This document shows, piece after piece, positions 21,234 to 33,543 of a stretch of DNA of 64,000 nt. Position 1 is the first letter of the stretch, and each line of letters starts with the position of its first letter. The position numbers and the translations under genes were made by a program. The stretch is from Pseudeuparius sepicola (taxonomy: Eukaryota > Arthropoda > Insecta > Coleoptera > Anthribidae): assembly GCA_963920635.1 (NCBI GenBank), contig OY987301.1, positions 56,736,560-56,800,559 on the forward strand. Reading direction: 5' to 3'. Under the pieces are notes generated by a model. The model worked only from the letters and a program-made list of their open reading frames with translations. It searched no databases and was not told the DNA's origin.

Positions 21234-22518
21234 CTCACCCGGTATATCGATCGCATAATAGCAGAAGCACTGGTACCACTTCGGATACCAGCGCTAGCAC
21301 TATTAGCTCTACAAACTCTGCCAGGACCAGTGTAATAGAATCAAACAACGGACAAAAGAGTTGTAATATCTGAGCGTGCCGCCGAACAAGTTGAAGAGGG
21401 AATAGAGGGTGAAACGTCCGGATCCCCCCCCCAAGCGAATACCCTGGTAGTAGAGGCCAAGCAGCTACCAGGCAAGGAGGAAAGCATAAAAAACAGCACA
21501 AAAAGTGCAACAAAAAACAAGTCGACATTTCCCGCCAAATTTCGGACATCGAGGGGCGTGGCGACAGTAATGAATGCCAAGATAGTAGCGAATCAGCAAA
21601 GGAGACACCATTATTGATACCCAAAACAAAGGACAAGGGGAGGAAGAAATATTAATCGGCCTGAATAGAAGATTGAGACTATCCTTTCTAACTTATGGTT
21701 AGAGCAGAGCAGAATATAATTAAGATATGCACTATCACCACTACCACCACCACCACGACTAGACCAAACGCAGAAAAACAAAGCCCAGACATTATGGCGT
21801 TTTCCAACATAGCATTTTTTTATACCCACACGGTAACAGCACAAGTACACAACGAACCACCAAACAAAGAAGCACAGCCCTGTGTAACATACAAAAGTGC
21901 GTACGAGACAGTGGCACCGCCAGAAAAATCGTCTTTACCAAGCAATAGATAGCAACAACAAGAAGAATGGAACAAGATCATGGAAGTTGGCGAAATCGCG
22001 GCAACCTCTGCTAAACAAAGACCAGAATTCACCAAATCTCCCCCAGCCTTTACGCCGATCCCACGAAAAATTACGGGAACATACGAAATACCAATTAGAA
22101 ACAGATTCTCACCTTTACGAGAAATATAAGGTTTTAAAAAACCTGTCTACGAGGCAATAAAGGAAAAAGCGAAGAGAGCACTTAACAAGCCCAAACATAA
22201 TAAACCTAAGCCTTTCCCGCCTATAATCACAGCTAGAAATGCTATAGGAAATTACGAAAAGTTTATTAAACTTATTAGAGTCAACACGAAGAAGTCGTAC
22301 CTAACGCTCAACGACAGAGAGACATACACTAAAGTCAAGGAAATGTTAGTTGCACAAAAATGCTCCGACTTCCATACCTATACGCTACAAGAGGAACGAA
22401 ATCGAGCGTTTGTACTCTCCGGTATGCCGAAGGGACCAAGGCCGAAGAAGTACTAGAGGAATTAAGAGATGACACGAACTAGGAGTCTTACAAGTTTTTG
22501 AAATGACCACAAGGGTAA

Positions 22519-23031
22519 TTGATGCTAACCCGTTGTTTCTGGCAATTGTACCTAACAACTATTACCCTGCAACAACTTAATAAAGAAGTTAAACACCTTG
22601 ATAACAACATTATTAAATGGACAAACAAGATGAGCGAGAAACCGATCATTCAATGTAAGCGATGCCAAGCCTTCGGACATGGCGCAGCGAATTGTTACCG
22701 CCCACCAAGATGCGTCAAATGCGGCGACGAGCACTTTGCCATTGAATGTCAACTAAACAGAGAAGACGCACCGATGTGTGCCAACTGTGATGGCCCACAC
22801 ACTGCCAATGCCCAAGAATGCTCAGCATATCAGAAAAAAGTAGCGGTTCTGCACAAAAAAAGAGACGAACAACACCAACAAAGACCACTACAACAACAAC
22901 GCAGATACAGTTTGTTCATCACAGAATGTTCGGCCCTACGTCACAACCTCCGTCCTTGTCTGACTCGTGAATATAAGACCGATATCCATCGTATTTTCAC
23001 GAGTAAGACAAGGACGGGAGTTGTGAAGTAG
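22519..23031 (+). pseudogene. LINE copy A ORF1, zinc-knuckle part
   Basis: Three knuckles in tandem: CKRCQAFGHGAANC, CVKCGDEHFAIEC and CANCDGPHTANAQEC, the arrangement of Jockey-clade ORF1 proteins that bind the element RNA. The frame then runs into an inserted hairpin (from 22908), which supplies an artificial C-terminus. Upstream Lys-rich N-terminal ORF1 sequence (21450-22500) is present in several frames. Confidence 0.75.
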
Positions 23032-23056
23032 GGCCGAACATTCGCTGAACAAACTG
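22908..23056. mobile_element. 149-bp hairpin MITE inside LINE ORF1
   Basis: The ends CAGTTTGTTC and GAACAAACTG are inverted, and the two halves are complementary over about 70 bases with few mismatches. It is flanked by TA on both sides (22906-22907 and 23057-23058). CAGT ends plus a TA duplication fit a Tc1/mariner-mobilised element. Confidence 0.7.
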
Positions 23057-23345
23057 TACGTACCAGCAGCAGCACCTACAAACAACTTATGGGAGACCAG
23101 GAACGCAGAGGCAGAACGGGTCAGATGACTAAAGGGGCGGGGCCTAAGACGACGAGCTAACTAAGCTTTTAGGTACAGTGGACCGCATCCGAGGACTAAT
23201 AGACTTCGACGAACTGGTCGGCGCCTTGGAGGCGTTTGCCGAATTGTTGGAGGAAGCCAGAGAGAAGGAGCCTTTCGATGTTGTACAGGCTACGATGCAC
23301 TATACTACTCATGTTCCACCGAGATTCAACATCATACAATGAGTT

Positions 23346-24160
23346 GATGAGACGTAGGTTAAGGATTGTATCTTGGAATTGCCAAACGTTAGAGGGAGAC
23401 GTTACTTACTAAGACAATACTTAAAACAAACAAAAACAGACATAAAGGGTATCTCCAAAACCCGACTGACACCGACAAAAACATTCAAGGTTCGAGGATA
23501 CATCATTTACAGACAGGACAAAAGACCAGGACGACAGGGTATAGCGTTACTATGGTAAACAACGACGTGCCACATACGCCTATGCCCCAAACAGACAGCT
23601 CCTTTGAGCACCTTACAATAAAACTACCGGACGGGGTGATCGTATGCGGTGCGTACGGATCCCCCAGCCGTAGGACGACAGACCTAGACATTGAGACACT
23701 TTTAGGACAGGGAAACAGACTAATCATTATAGGAGACTTAAATGCACACTAAGAATGGCATAAAGGTGGCAGAACAAACGTCACGGGACGGATAATCAAG
23801 GAAATAACAGACAGAGAGGGAAAAGGGGTGATACATACTACTAATCCTACACACTTTCCAGAAAACAACAATAACCCGACCTCTATAGACATAGTACTAA
23901 ACATAAACGTTACGAATTTGACAGAGTTAATATCTGAATCTGCACTCAATATAGTGACCATAATCCTATATACACAACACTAACGATTAAAAGTGACAAG
24001 AGGAAACTGGTCAAGACATACGACTACTCCATTGCGGATTGGACAGGGCATAGGGAACTGATTAATGAACAAATTAATACTCCCAACGATCTAGAATCGG
24101 AGGTAGAAAAATTTACCAAAACCATAAAGAGACATAAATATTCCCAAGAGAGACGTTAAA
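23346..24160 (+). pseudogene. LINE copy A endonuclease domain
   Basis: Starts with RIVSWNCQTLRG at about 23360, typical of the APE-type endonuclease N-terminus. It continues in pieces: ISKTRLTPTK, GYIIYRQDKRPGRQGIALL, then IIIGDLNAH followed by a TAA, then TNPTHFPENNNNPTSIDIVL. The catalytic-region order is preserved but at least three breaks occur. The enzyme would nick target DNA to prime reverse transcription. Confidence 0.7.
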
Positions 24161-24190
24161 CCTTTTCAGTACAAAATACCTGACGACGCC

Positions 24191-25450
24191 ATGAGGTTAA
24201 TTAGACAAAGGAACAAAGCCAGTCGGAAATGGCAACGCCTGGCGTACAAAAACAGGAACCTACGACAACGACAGAACATAGATAAGACATATTATAATAA
24301 CCTAGTCAAGGAGGTAAACGCAAGACTCGCACAAGAAATAAATAAAAATTGGACGGATAGGCTGGAGGCTCTCTCTCGAAAGAACAACTCTTTATGGGAA
24401 GTTACTAAGTCCCTAAAGACGGGACCCCTGGTCTATCCGACTATTAAAGAAAGTAACAGGGAAAACATTACCAACAAAGAAAAAGCCTCAATATTCGCAA
24501 ACCAATTTGAATCAGTGCATCACATTGAAATCGGAAAATCCGAATTTGAAACGCAAGTAGAACAAGAACTTGTGAACACCCTGCTTTTACCTCCATTGCC
24601 ACTGACTAACCGGGAGAAAAAGGTACTATTTACAGACCCCAAAGAAGTCAAAGAAATCCTAAGCAAGCTAGGAAACAAAAAGCTCGTGGACTTGACCAAG
24701 TAAGCAATAGACTTCTTAAAAACCTTTCCAGAAAAGGGATAGTACAGTTAATGTACGTGATTAATAATAGTATAAGATTACAAACGTTCCCAGAGGCTTG
24801 GAAAAAAGATCTGGTAATCCCATTACCAAAGGCCGGCAAAGATCCTGCACGAGCGGAAAGTTATAGGCCGATAAGTTTAGTAAACCCGGCCGGCAAGGTT
24901 TTCGAGAAAATATTAGGTCGCAGGCTGAATGTTATTATTGGCCAAAACGACCTACTATCGGCAAATCAATTTGGATGTAGGGCTGGTCACGATAACGAAA
25001 TGGCAGTGGCAAAACTAGACATCTGCACGGGATTTAACAACAATGAGAATACTTTAATGCTACAGATTGACATAGAAAAAGAGCGTGACAGAGTATGGGC
25101 ACGCGGGTATAATAGATACATAAGTTGAATAGTTTGAATATACCAAAGATATACCCGAAATTAGTTAAGGGTATATCTTTGGTATATTCACTCACTCACT
25201 CACTTGGTATATTCACTGCGAGTTTCCTGAGCAAAAGAACACTGTCGATGGTGTGAGGGGGGAGGGGTCTGGGGAGAGGGCGGTCCGGGCGGGAGTGCCC
25301 CAGGGGACGGTCCTGGCCCAGAAGCTCATCACCCTGTACACCTCCGACGTGCCTACTCGCAACAGATCAGTAAAACTCTCTGTTTGCTGATTACACTGTC
25401 GTCTACGCGACTGTGTTTAAAACGGAAGACGCTACAACCAAACTGGGTAA
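24191..25450 (+). pseudogene. LINE copy A reverse transcriptase
   Basis: The N-terminal linker (24191-24703) is followed by RT motifs SYRPISLVNPAGKVFEK, NQFGCRAGHD and LQIDIEKERDRVWARG (24751-25128). A short insertion containing an inverted GATATACCC-type repeat interrupts at 25130-25200. It resumes with RAGVPQGTVL at about 25290 and LFADYTVVYA at about 25378. The catalytic FADD box thus reads FADY, losing one metal-binding Asp. Confidence 0.75.
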
Positions 25451-25499
25451 CTACCAAAATTGAGTTCCAGAAGAAGTGAAAGATTAAAATTAAACCGAG

Positions 25500-26049
25500 T
25501 TCACAAAAAAGTTTGTGAACGGCAGAGTATATTCACCCCTAAAAATAGACAGGAAGGAGATACCGATTAAAGCGGAAACAAAATATCTAGGCATCACCCT
25601 AGATAAGAGACTTAACTTTACAGCGCAGGTAAAAAGCATAACCCAGAGAACAAACGCAGCAATAGCCCAACTCTGATTTGCCGTAATAGTAAGTTAAGGA
25701 CGGAGAATAAAATGGTCTTGTACAAATCCATAATCAGACCACAAATGACCTACAAAAATACCGCTACAAATAATGCAAAATAAACTTATAAGAATGGCCT
25801 ATAACCTTCTGCCATGGACCAGAATTACTGAGCTACATGCACGAGCTGGCAAAAATCGAATACCTGGATGAATACATGGAAAATCTAGCGGACAAATTCT
25901 ATTCTAGGTACAGAATCTACAACTCACCGTTAACCTCGGAAATAACTGAAACCAGATTTTATTTTATTCTACTTAAAATAGTACCAAAACCTGGCGTTGT
26001 TTTACGAACCACCCTAGGCAATAGGGCGATGTTTTCCGAACCATTGTAA
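25500..26049 (+). pseudogene. LINE copy A C-terminal region
   Basis: Fragments such as KYLGITLDKRLNFTAQVKS (about 25585-25640) and YKSIIRPQMTY follow the usual thumb/C-terminal pattern of Jockey ORF2. The last open piece (25837-26049) includes LAKIEYLDEYMENLADKFYSR. Several stops. Confidence 0.6.
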
Positions 26050-26190
26050 ATAATATAATTAGTGTAAATTACTGTAAATATTAGGTTAAAATTGTATATA
26101 TCGTAAATTATGCACATAATTAACCGGAAAAATCGCTCTAAAACAAGATATTTACCTGAAACTATAATTACCTTTCACCACCCTTACAAT

Positions 26191-26927
26191 CTGAAGAATT
26201 AACCTTAACAGAGTTTTTTTCGCCCTGTTTTTCCCTGTGTTTTATGTGCAACCTCCTGAGCTGACAACTTCCAACAACTGCGGACGTACTCCGGCGCCGA
26301 CATCAAGCGGGGAGAAAGTCCTCGGACGGGACCCGCTGTACCTCAGCTAAAGTGAGGGGAGATTGGAGGGCCAGTACATCGGGTCCGGCGCTTTGGTACT
26401 GATGCTTGAATTCTGTAATAAAACACACTGTTAAGCAAGATCTTACCTCACTTAAAATATACCTTAAATAAAAATAAAAATGTTTTGAATTGAATTGGTT
26501 TAGGTTTAATGTGCCTTGAATGTACAAGCGAAAAACGGTCAGATTTTTTCTTTCTGGCAAGGGAAGAGGATTTTGATACGCAGGACTTAGGCCTTTTTAA
26601 TTTATGTTTATTATAATGACGTTCAGAATAAGAGCTTTAAAAAAAATGACAGGAAGGATCTTTTGTAACCTTCAGCACTTTAATATCGGCAATTTTAAAA
26701 TTATCACTTTGTGTAGAGTTTAAAATAGTGTGATAATGGCCTGCCAATGTCTTAATGACAAAAAAAAATCATCAAAGGGCATTTCTACCACATGATCCGG
26801 ATTTCCTTTCTTTTGAGAATTTTGTATTATTGTAACAAACTGTGATGGTACGAAAAGGGGTCCTGATTTCAGTGATTTTTTACTGATTTTTTTCTATGAC
26901 GGAGTGCCTTTTTATCAAAAACTTATA
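26191..26927. other. No recognisable gene
   Basis: AT-rich. A short minus-strand frame (26560-26303) has no motif. Nothing further seen. Confidence 0.4.
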
Positions 26928-28159
26928 CAGGGTGTAACTAAACTGATGGTCAAAAATGACACCAGGTATTCTTAGAGTCAAAATAAGGGCACTTCTTCAT
27001 ATATTTTTTTCTCCTACGGGCCATAGTTTTTTTTATACAGAGCGTAGAAGTTTGGAGAAAAATACACATATTTCTTAGTATTTCTAGAAGTATACGAGAT
27101 ATTTTCTTCAAACTTGGCGTGTCACATGAGCAGATGAGCCATCAAACTTAAGGTTGACATGAAGCCTCTGAGGCTCCCAGTTGCGGAGATACAGGGTGTT
27201 AGTAAAATTAATTAGTTCAGAAAAATATGAATACCCTGTATAATCGCATTTTTTAAATTTGTTTTGAGTGGCGAATAGAATGGTTAACAAAAAGTATCTC
27301 TTAGTATTTTTTCATATTCGCAGCCGTTTCTTAATTATTTTTAAAGAACGGCAACGGTGCAATGAACAATAGTCACTTTAGGAATAAATCTAGCAATCTG
27401 TGGATGTCAATTAAACTTTATTTAACAAAGTACAAAACCAAAAAGAGTAATAAAAGAAACGTATTGCTATTAGAAAAATAAATTATTAAATGTTCGAAAT
27501 GACCGCCGTCTCTTTCAATACACGCAACTATGCGTTTCCGCATGTTTATTATTGCCATTCGCAAGTCCATAGCAAAAGTGCATATCAGTCAATTCTTCAA
27601 ATGAAAATATAATTTTTCAAAATATTGATACTAATGTGCAAAGTTGGCAGCCAAATGATTCAAATAATGCCAAGTTTAATGACATCCACAGATTGTTAGA
27701 TTTATTCTTAAAATGACTTTTTTATTGCAGCATTGCCGTTCTTTGAAAATAATTAAAAAACGGCTGAGAATATGAAAAAATACTAAGAGATACTTTTTGT
27801 TAACCATTAAATTTACTATTCAAAACAAATTAAAAAAATGCGATTATACAGGGTATTCATATTTTTCTGAATTAATTAATTTTAATAACACCCTGTATCT
27901 CCGCAACTGGGGGCCTCACAAGCTTGATATTAACCTTAAATTTGACAACTCATCCGCTCATGTGACACGCCATGTTTGAAGAAAATATCTCGTATACTTC
28001 TAGAGATACTAAGAAATATGTGTATTTTTCTCTAAATTTCTACGCTCTGTATAAAAAAAAACTATGGCCCGTAGGAGAAAAAAATATATGAAGAAGTGCC
28101 CTTATTTTGACTCCAAAATACGTGGTTTCATTTTTGACCATCAGTTTAGCTACACCCTG
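26928..28159. mobile_element. Fold-back DNA transposon, CAGGGTGTA ends, arms about 490 bp
   Basis: The left arm (26928-about 27415) and right arm (about 27672-28159) are inverted copies with roughly 90% identity by eye, starting CAGGGTGTAACTAAACTGATGG. The small plus- and minus-strand frames at 27108-27290 and 27797-27979 are the same arm sequence read in each copy, not genes. The 257-base centre carries a transposase C-terminus remnant (next entry). Internal CAGGGTGTTA and ACCCTGTAT words suggest that older elements are nested in the arms. Confidence 0.75.
27484..27610 (-). pseudogene. C-terminal remnant of a mariner/IS630-type transposase
   Basis: On the minus strand the centre of the fold-back element encodes INMRKRIVACIERDGGHFEH. 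Ending in a Cys-Ile-x3-Gly-Gly-His-Phe-Glu-His motif is characteristic of a widespread insect DDE transposase family, the same family as the remnants at 34003 and 36064. The catalytic domain is gone. Confidence 0.5.
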
Positions 28160-28247
28160 TATATTACCTATATGGTTTTTATTTTCAGGTGGCGAAGAGC
28201 ATACATACACGAGTACATAAACATCATGAATCTGAAAGAAATTCAAT

Positions 28248-28740
28248 TTAGCTAGTAAAACAGACAGAATTATTTTTCTTATACCTGTTTTTTTGCTGCC
28301 CACAGTTAACAGTGTTAGCGGTATCTTGAAGATATTGAAAAACATACGTAGCTATTTCGTTTAGTCCCCTATTTGCCAGCCCTTCGACCCTATCAAAGTT
28401 CAGCTCACAAATGGTGAAGTTGTGTACGTTTAATTTGGACTTATAGTAAAAGGTAGAGATCCCCTTGGGACACTGAAATACAGCCTGGGTCATAGCAGGC
28501 AAATTTAAATTTAGCGCTTACTTTTTCTTTATCGGATTCTTTTGCAGTTCCAGTTAACCTCTTTTCTTCTTGATGTTTGTTGTATTCTCCTTCTAGAGCT
28601 CTTTTTTTCCTCGCCCTTGCTATTTTTGTATGTGCTACATACTCCACATTGATCCTTTTTAGGTACAAAAAAATAAATATTGAACTCTGTGTTAAATATT
28701 GTTGAATACGTTGCCAAATTTACATAAGGTAATTATTGTT
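28248..28740 (-). pseudogene. Fragment of a repeat-associated insect protein (FxPKKDQC family)
   Basis: Three overlapping minus-strand frames follow one another: IFNTEFNIYFFVPKKDQCGVC (28717-28529), a coiled, Lys/Glu-rich part (28668-28441), and VFQCPKGISTFYYKSKLNVHNF (28502-28248). This order matches a family found in many copies in insect genomes and suspected to be transposon-borne (DUF7869-like). Two frameshifts break it. Function of the family is not established. Confidence 0.45.
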
Positions 28741-30081
28741 TTCTTATATGCATTCATTTTTGTAATAAGAATGTAAGTCTGTTAATGTCTTTCCATCTTC
28801 AATATATTCCTTACTCGTCTGTTGACGAAGATAGTGGCTCTCAATCTAGGTATAGATCTTATATATCAATTTTTTTTTCCAGTGAAACCTGCCCTACAAA
28901 CTAGAGAGGAGAAAGCCGAGCAGAGCTTGGTGTACACCCCTAAATAAATAGTTAGCTTTACGTTTTGTGCATAGAACATCTTCGGTTATGGGCGAAATGT
29001 AATAATAATCAAAAGCTAAAAGCACAGAGCAGGTCTGTGCTAAAAGGTAAGCTTTAGGCACAGTAGATGTGATTAAATCAGAAAATATAATTTCCCTTTT
29101 AGGTTAGTGAGATGTGAATCGCAGCGTAAGTATTTATTTATTTAAAATAAACAATAAACCACAACGAAGGGTTCAGAAGTACTTAGGTATTATTTATTTG
29201 CGAAAAACTTAATACGTACTAAAAATGGAACGTAACACAAAGTAGGTATAAGTGATAAATTACACAGGAAATTAAAGGAAAATGTCACCTTACAGGGTGT
29301 CAAAAATTTTAATGTGTCAAATCGCAAAACTCAAATCATTTCACTCAACGCTTAGGTATGCATAGGTAATAGCGTTAACTGACTTATTATATAGTTAAAT
29401 CAAAGCCCAATATGCAGACACGTATGTAGGCGTAGAAAATGACAGCTACACATGCGCATTAAAGAGTTTTCGAACGTTAAAGAGTTGAAGAGTTTTTACC
29501 TACGTTTTAAAACATGATTTTGAAATTTGACGTCAGTCGACAGTTAGTACCTAACAGGTTTATAAAATCTGAAACACTGTTAATTTTATCAAAAAATCTA
29601 GGTAAATGTTTGACAACAAAAATATCTGTCAGATGTTAAATATGTTCTCGCTACAAAAACTATAAAGTGGGAAAACCAAATCCATAAAAAAACCTGGAGC
29701 ACACCATAGGTATAGGGTTATCCAACGAAAAGGTCACCCCGTATTTTTATTTTTGACTCCAGAAACAAAAGTTCAATATAAAAGTTGTAAAGGGTGGTGC
29801 AATTTAAATGTGCACTGATAAAATTTCATGTACCTATATGGGGATCGTTAAAAAGTTATTTAAAAAGAAAACATTCGGCGACTTTTATCACGGAATGTTA
29901 GTAATGACTATACAGGGAGTAGCTAAAAATGGAAGGTTCTTATGTCTGTCTTCCGGTTTGACTGGAAGTGAGTATTACTTTGAAAATTATGTTTATTTTT
30001 TGAAAATCTGGGAATTTCAAAAATTTTCCGGAAACTTTCTTGATAATTTTTCGATTTTTATTTTGTTACAAAAGCCTATCT
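28741..30081. other. No recognisable gene
   Basis: AT-rich DNA with isolated CAGGGTG-type words (29294, 29920) that may be single ends of decayed MITEs. A 91-codon frame at 29808-30083 has no motif and spans such a word, so it is not called. Confidence 0.4.
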
Positions 30082-30655
30082 GAAAAATCTGATTCTTTTT
30101 GTGTACAGCAATTTCAATATTAGATTATATGTATATAAGATATTTTTGAGGGATGCGTAAGAGATAAAAATATTTTCGAGGTCACGTAGGGAATGCAGGA
30201 GTAAATATGGAAGAAACTTGTAGGGGTGCCGTGACAAACGAGGGCGGCGTCGCAAAAATCACAAAAAATCTGATTTTTTGTGTAAATCAATGTCAGTCTC
30301 AAAGATATTTTTAGGGGACACGTAGGGAGTAGGTATAGAAAAAAACCTGTAAGGGTGCCGTGACTGCCGTTTTTTTTGTGGAAATCAATCTTAATCTCGA
30401 TGATATTTTTGGGAGGTGCATAGGGGATGTGGTAATATAGAAAAAACCTGTAGGGGGTGCCATGAGTAAAGACAATGACGTCGCAAAAAGTCTAAGAAAA
30501 AAATATTATTTTTGTGTAAATGAAGTAATCTTAACGATATTTTTGGTAGACGCATAGGGGATGTAGTAGTATAGAAAAAATCTGTAGGGGGTGCCGTAAC
30601 AATCGACAGTGGCGTCGCAAAAATCACAAAAGAAATCTGATTTTTGTCAATAACT
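30082..30655. repeat. Degenerate tandem repeat, about 120-170 bp unit, four copies
   Basis: Each copy contains a GATATTTTT core, then a GGGGATG or GGGAATG block, TATAGAAAAAACCTGTAGGGGGTGCCGTGA-type sequence and GTCGCAAAAATCACAAAA. Starts are near 30130, 30300, 30400 and 30535. The small minus-strand frames here repeat the same peptide and are not genes. Confidence 0.6.
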
Positions 30656-32647
30656 AAATTTATAGGTATATAAGTAAAAAGTGATTTTACGTCTAAACTA
30701 ATAATAATATGATTTTTTTTGTATTTGTAGGTTATGTTTATAAACGAAGCAAATTCAAAAAAGTCTTTAACATAATAATCATTACTTATATTATAAAATC
30801 TTGTTAAAATATCACAAATAAAATTGGTAATTTTTAAATTTGGTGCGTCAATTCAAGAAATAATAGGTATTAGTCCCACGTCTCAACATGGGCAGAGTCG
30901 CTGGAATTTAATGATACTATGTGTAGCACTCGTGTTTTAATTTTAAAGAGATTATACGCCACGCTACTTACCGTAACGTCTATACCTACCAATCCATAAA
31001 ATATCATTCAAATAATCTACTTTATTTCGAAACTTCCATATTAAACTGTAATAGCGACAGGGATGGCAGAGCAAAGGTGCAGGTTCGAGGTTAAGATTAA
31101 AAAGGATGGAAAACCAATAGGTATCCCTAAAAACATATTATGTGCTGATGACTCCATTGCAATTAACAGATCCCATCAGTTCCAAAAATCTTCGATCTTG
31201 GATACCAAATCGATGTTTGAGAGGTATAAGTTCCCGGCACCTTAATTGTTCATATTTAGCCTACAACAGTCACGATGATACTCTGTAAATACTGGTTTAT
31301 GTATTATTTTTTTAAATATTTTTGTGTAGTCATATTATTTATTAGTTGCATTTTTGTGTATTTTTAATAACTATAATATTTATGTGCATTACACACTCCT
31401 TGCCGAGATCTCTACTCGTTATGTCCTATCCAAGTAGCAATATTTATTATTGTCACGTTATGACTATAGTCCGAACTCTAGAATATGTTATTGTTCGCTT
31501 TTTCAAGCACAGCAGTCCAAAAAATCTTGGATGTCAAATAATTGATGTTTGAGATGAGAAGTATAATTTCCCAATAAATACCATAATTCATATTTAACAT
31601 ACAGTAGGTAGGTATTAATAATTATTAATAATTGTTGACGTAGTTTTATGGATTCTTATTTTTTACGTACTTGTATTTTTACGTACTCGTATTTTAATCA
31701 ATAAACAATTATTATAATATGTTTTGTGTGTATTATATTTTCAAACCAAATCCCCAAACAAAATAAAGCTTTAAATCATAATTTTATTTACTTAATAGAA
31801 TAAATTTATCATATTTTACAAAAATTCACCTAGTTAATATTTTACCGCGACTGTCCACGTCACGACGCTATCTAACCCTTTCACCTTACATATTCTTAAG
31901 CACGTGACCGCAGACGAAAACGCTCCATGTTGACCACTTCGCACTTGATACGCTGGACGTATGATTTGTTGATATTGGAAGTTTCAGATCGGTGAGTCAC
32001 GACCCTCGCGATTATTAACACAAGCTTCCCTTAGGAATTTATTGTAAAATATCAAACTTGAACAAAAACTTTGCCCCTCGAAGCACACCACATTTTTGCC
32101 CTAGATATACGAAGGCGTACTTTACTTCTGGCTGATGTTCGTATGGTTTAGGATCTCCTCAGTTAGGTACTGCAGGCTTCTTTTCGGCAATCATACCCTG
32201 AATACCATACTTTTCTCACTGCAGTCATTATAGTGCTCCCATATTTTGTGATACGGCTGGTTATATGTTTTATTGCATAAGGCATGTTAGAGGGAGAGAT
32301 GCTAGACATTTGGTTTAACATTAAGGAGCCGCTGACTATATGGTCGATTTTGATTAATTGAGGAGCGATCAGGCAAAAACAGACAAATCCATTTTTTGTC
32401 AAAAATGAGTTAGTGATTGATTCAAAAGCAAAACCAAATAAATCCGCAAAATAAAATTCCATAGGAATTGTTCAAGCAAAACGGGATAAATCCATCTGCG
32501 AGTGTAGTATTTAGATTACTCTATCCGTGTTGCATATATAGGTACATCATGTATGTTCGGCTTTAACTTGCCAAGGTCGGGTGTTACGAAAAAATGTAAT
32601 AGGGTTACCAACAAAAATTTCGGGTGGTTAAAGGGAATAATGTTTTT
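30656..32647. other. AT-rich, one diverged duplication
   Basis: The stretch at 31195-31290 (TCCAAAAATCTTCGATCTTGG, GATGTTTGAGA, AAGTTCCC) reappears diverged at 31508-31595. No gene is supported; the short frames at 31063 and 32163 have no motif. Confidence 0.4.
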
Positions 32648-32736
32648 ACAGAAAGATTTTTAGTACCTGTAATTATAAATAATAAAGGATGTTTTTAGTG
32701 GCATGTCAGGTAAAGGATATCTATTGAAAAAATAAT

Positions 32737-32808
32737 GCACTCCAGCCGGGACTCGAACCCGGGACTCCTACTGTCGCCGTAGGCACTTTAACCAACTAAG
32801 CTACCGGA
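32737..32808 (-). tRNA. tRNA-like sequence in tandem unit 1 (probable pseudo-tRNA)
   Basis: The minus strand has A box TAGCTTAGTTGG and B box GGTTCGAGTCC. A cloverleaf can be drawn: D stem GCTT/AAGT, anticodon stem CCTAC/GTAGG with loop GGCGACA, variable loop AGTC, T stem CCGGG/CCCGG, acceptor partly paired with CTGGAGT. Position 33 of the anticodon loop is G instead of the universal T, so it is unlikely to be a working tRNA. More likely a pol III-derived repeat head. Confidence 0.45.
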
Positions 32809-33147
32809 AATACGGGTTCCATCGGTTAGGTGTTATTTATTCAAATTGATATATAGTTAGTAGCGGTGAGATGTAGAAGACTACGTAGTCTTCTACAGCT
32901 TCTAGAAGGGGTTAGAGGGTGTAGGGTAACCATTCATGATTGTTGGTTATGTGAACTTCCTATTTGTTCATCAACCCACAAAATTCGACGTATAGCGACT
33001 TAAATGTAAGTATCGAACATGGAAATTCTAACCTACAATGTCAAAGCCAGAATATGAAACACAGAAAGACTTTTAGTACCTGTAATTATAAATAATAAAG
33101 GATGTTTTTAGTGGCATGTCAGGCAAAGAATATCAATTGAAAAAAAT

Positions 33148-33219
33148 GCACTCCAGCCGGGACTCGAACCCGGGACTCCTACTGTGGCCGTAGGCACTTT
33201 AACCAACTAAGCTACCGGA
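33148..33219 (-). tRNA. tRNA-like sequence in tandem unit 2 (probable pseudo-tRNA)
   Basis: Same cloverleaf as unit 1. The anticodon loop is GGCCACA, so the middle anticodon base differs, and the acceptor pairs slightly better (one C-G restored). It still lacks T33. Confidence 0.45.
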
Positions 33220-33543
33220 GATACGGGTTCCATCGGTTAGGTGTTATGTATTCCAATTGATATAATAGGTAGTTAGTAGCGGTGAGATGTAGAAGACTAC
33301 GGCGTCTTCTACAGCTACTAGAAGGGGTTAGAGGGTGTAGGGTAACCATTCATGATTGTTGGTTATGTGAACTTCCTATTTGTGCATCAACCCACAAAAT
33401 TCGACATATAGCGACTTAAATGTAAGTATCGAACGTGGAAATTCTAACCTACAATGTCAAAGCCAGAATATGAAACACGGAAAGATTTTTAGTACCTGTA
33501 ATTATAAATAATAAAGGATGTTTTAGTGGCATGTCAGGTAAAG

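Larger units (their letters stand above)
21240..26190 (+). mobile_element. Jockey-type LINE (copy A), degenerate
   Basis: Order: ORF1 region with zinc knuckles (about 21250-23340), endonuclease (23346-24150), RT (24191-25450) and C-terminal region (25500-26049), all on the plus strand, with many stops and frameshifts. No LTRs. The 3' tail trails off in AT-rich sequence near 26100-26200. The left boundary coincides with the palindromic element ending at 21233. Confidence 0.8.

Noticed and set aside
21235..21850. Overlapping minus-strand frames opposite LINE copy A
   Set aside because: Antisense shadows of ORF1 N-terminal sequence; no motifs.
27108..27979. Two similar 60-codon frames, one on each strand
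   Set aside because: They are the two arms of one fold-back element read in opposite directions.
30391..30627. Minus-strand frame with TSPMRLPKIS repeats
   Set aside because: By-product of the degenerate tandem repeat at 30082-30655.
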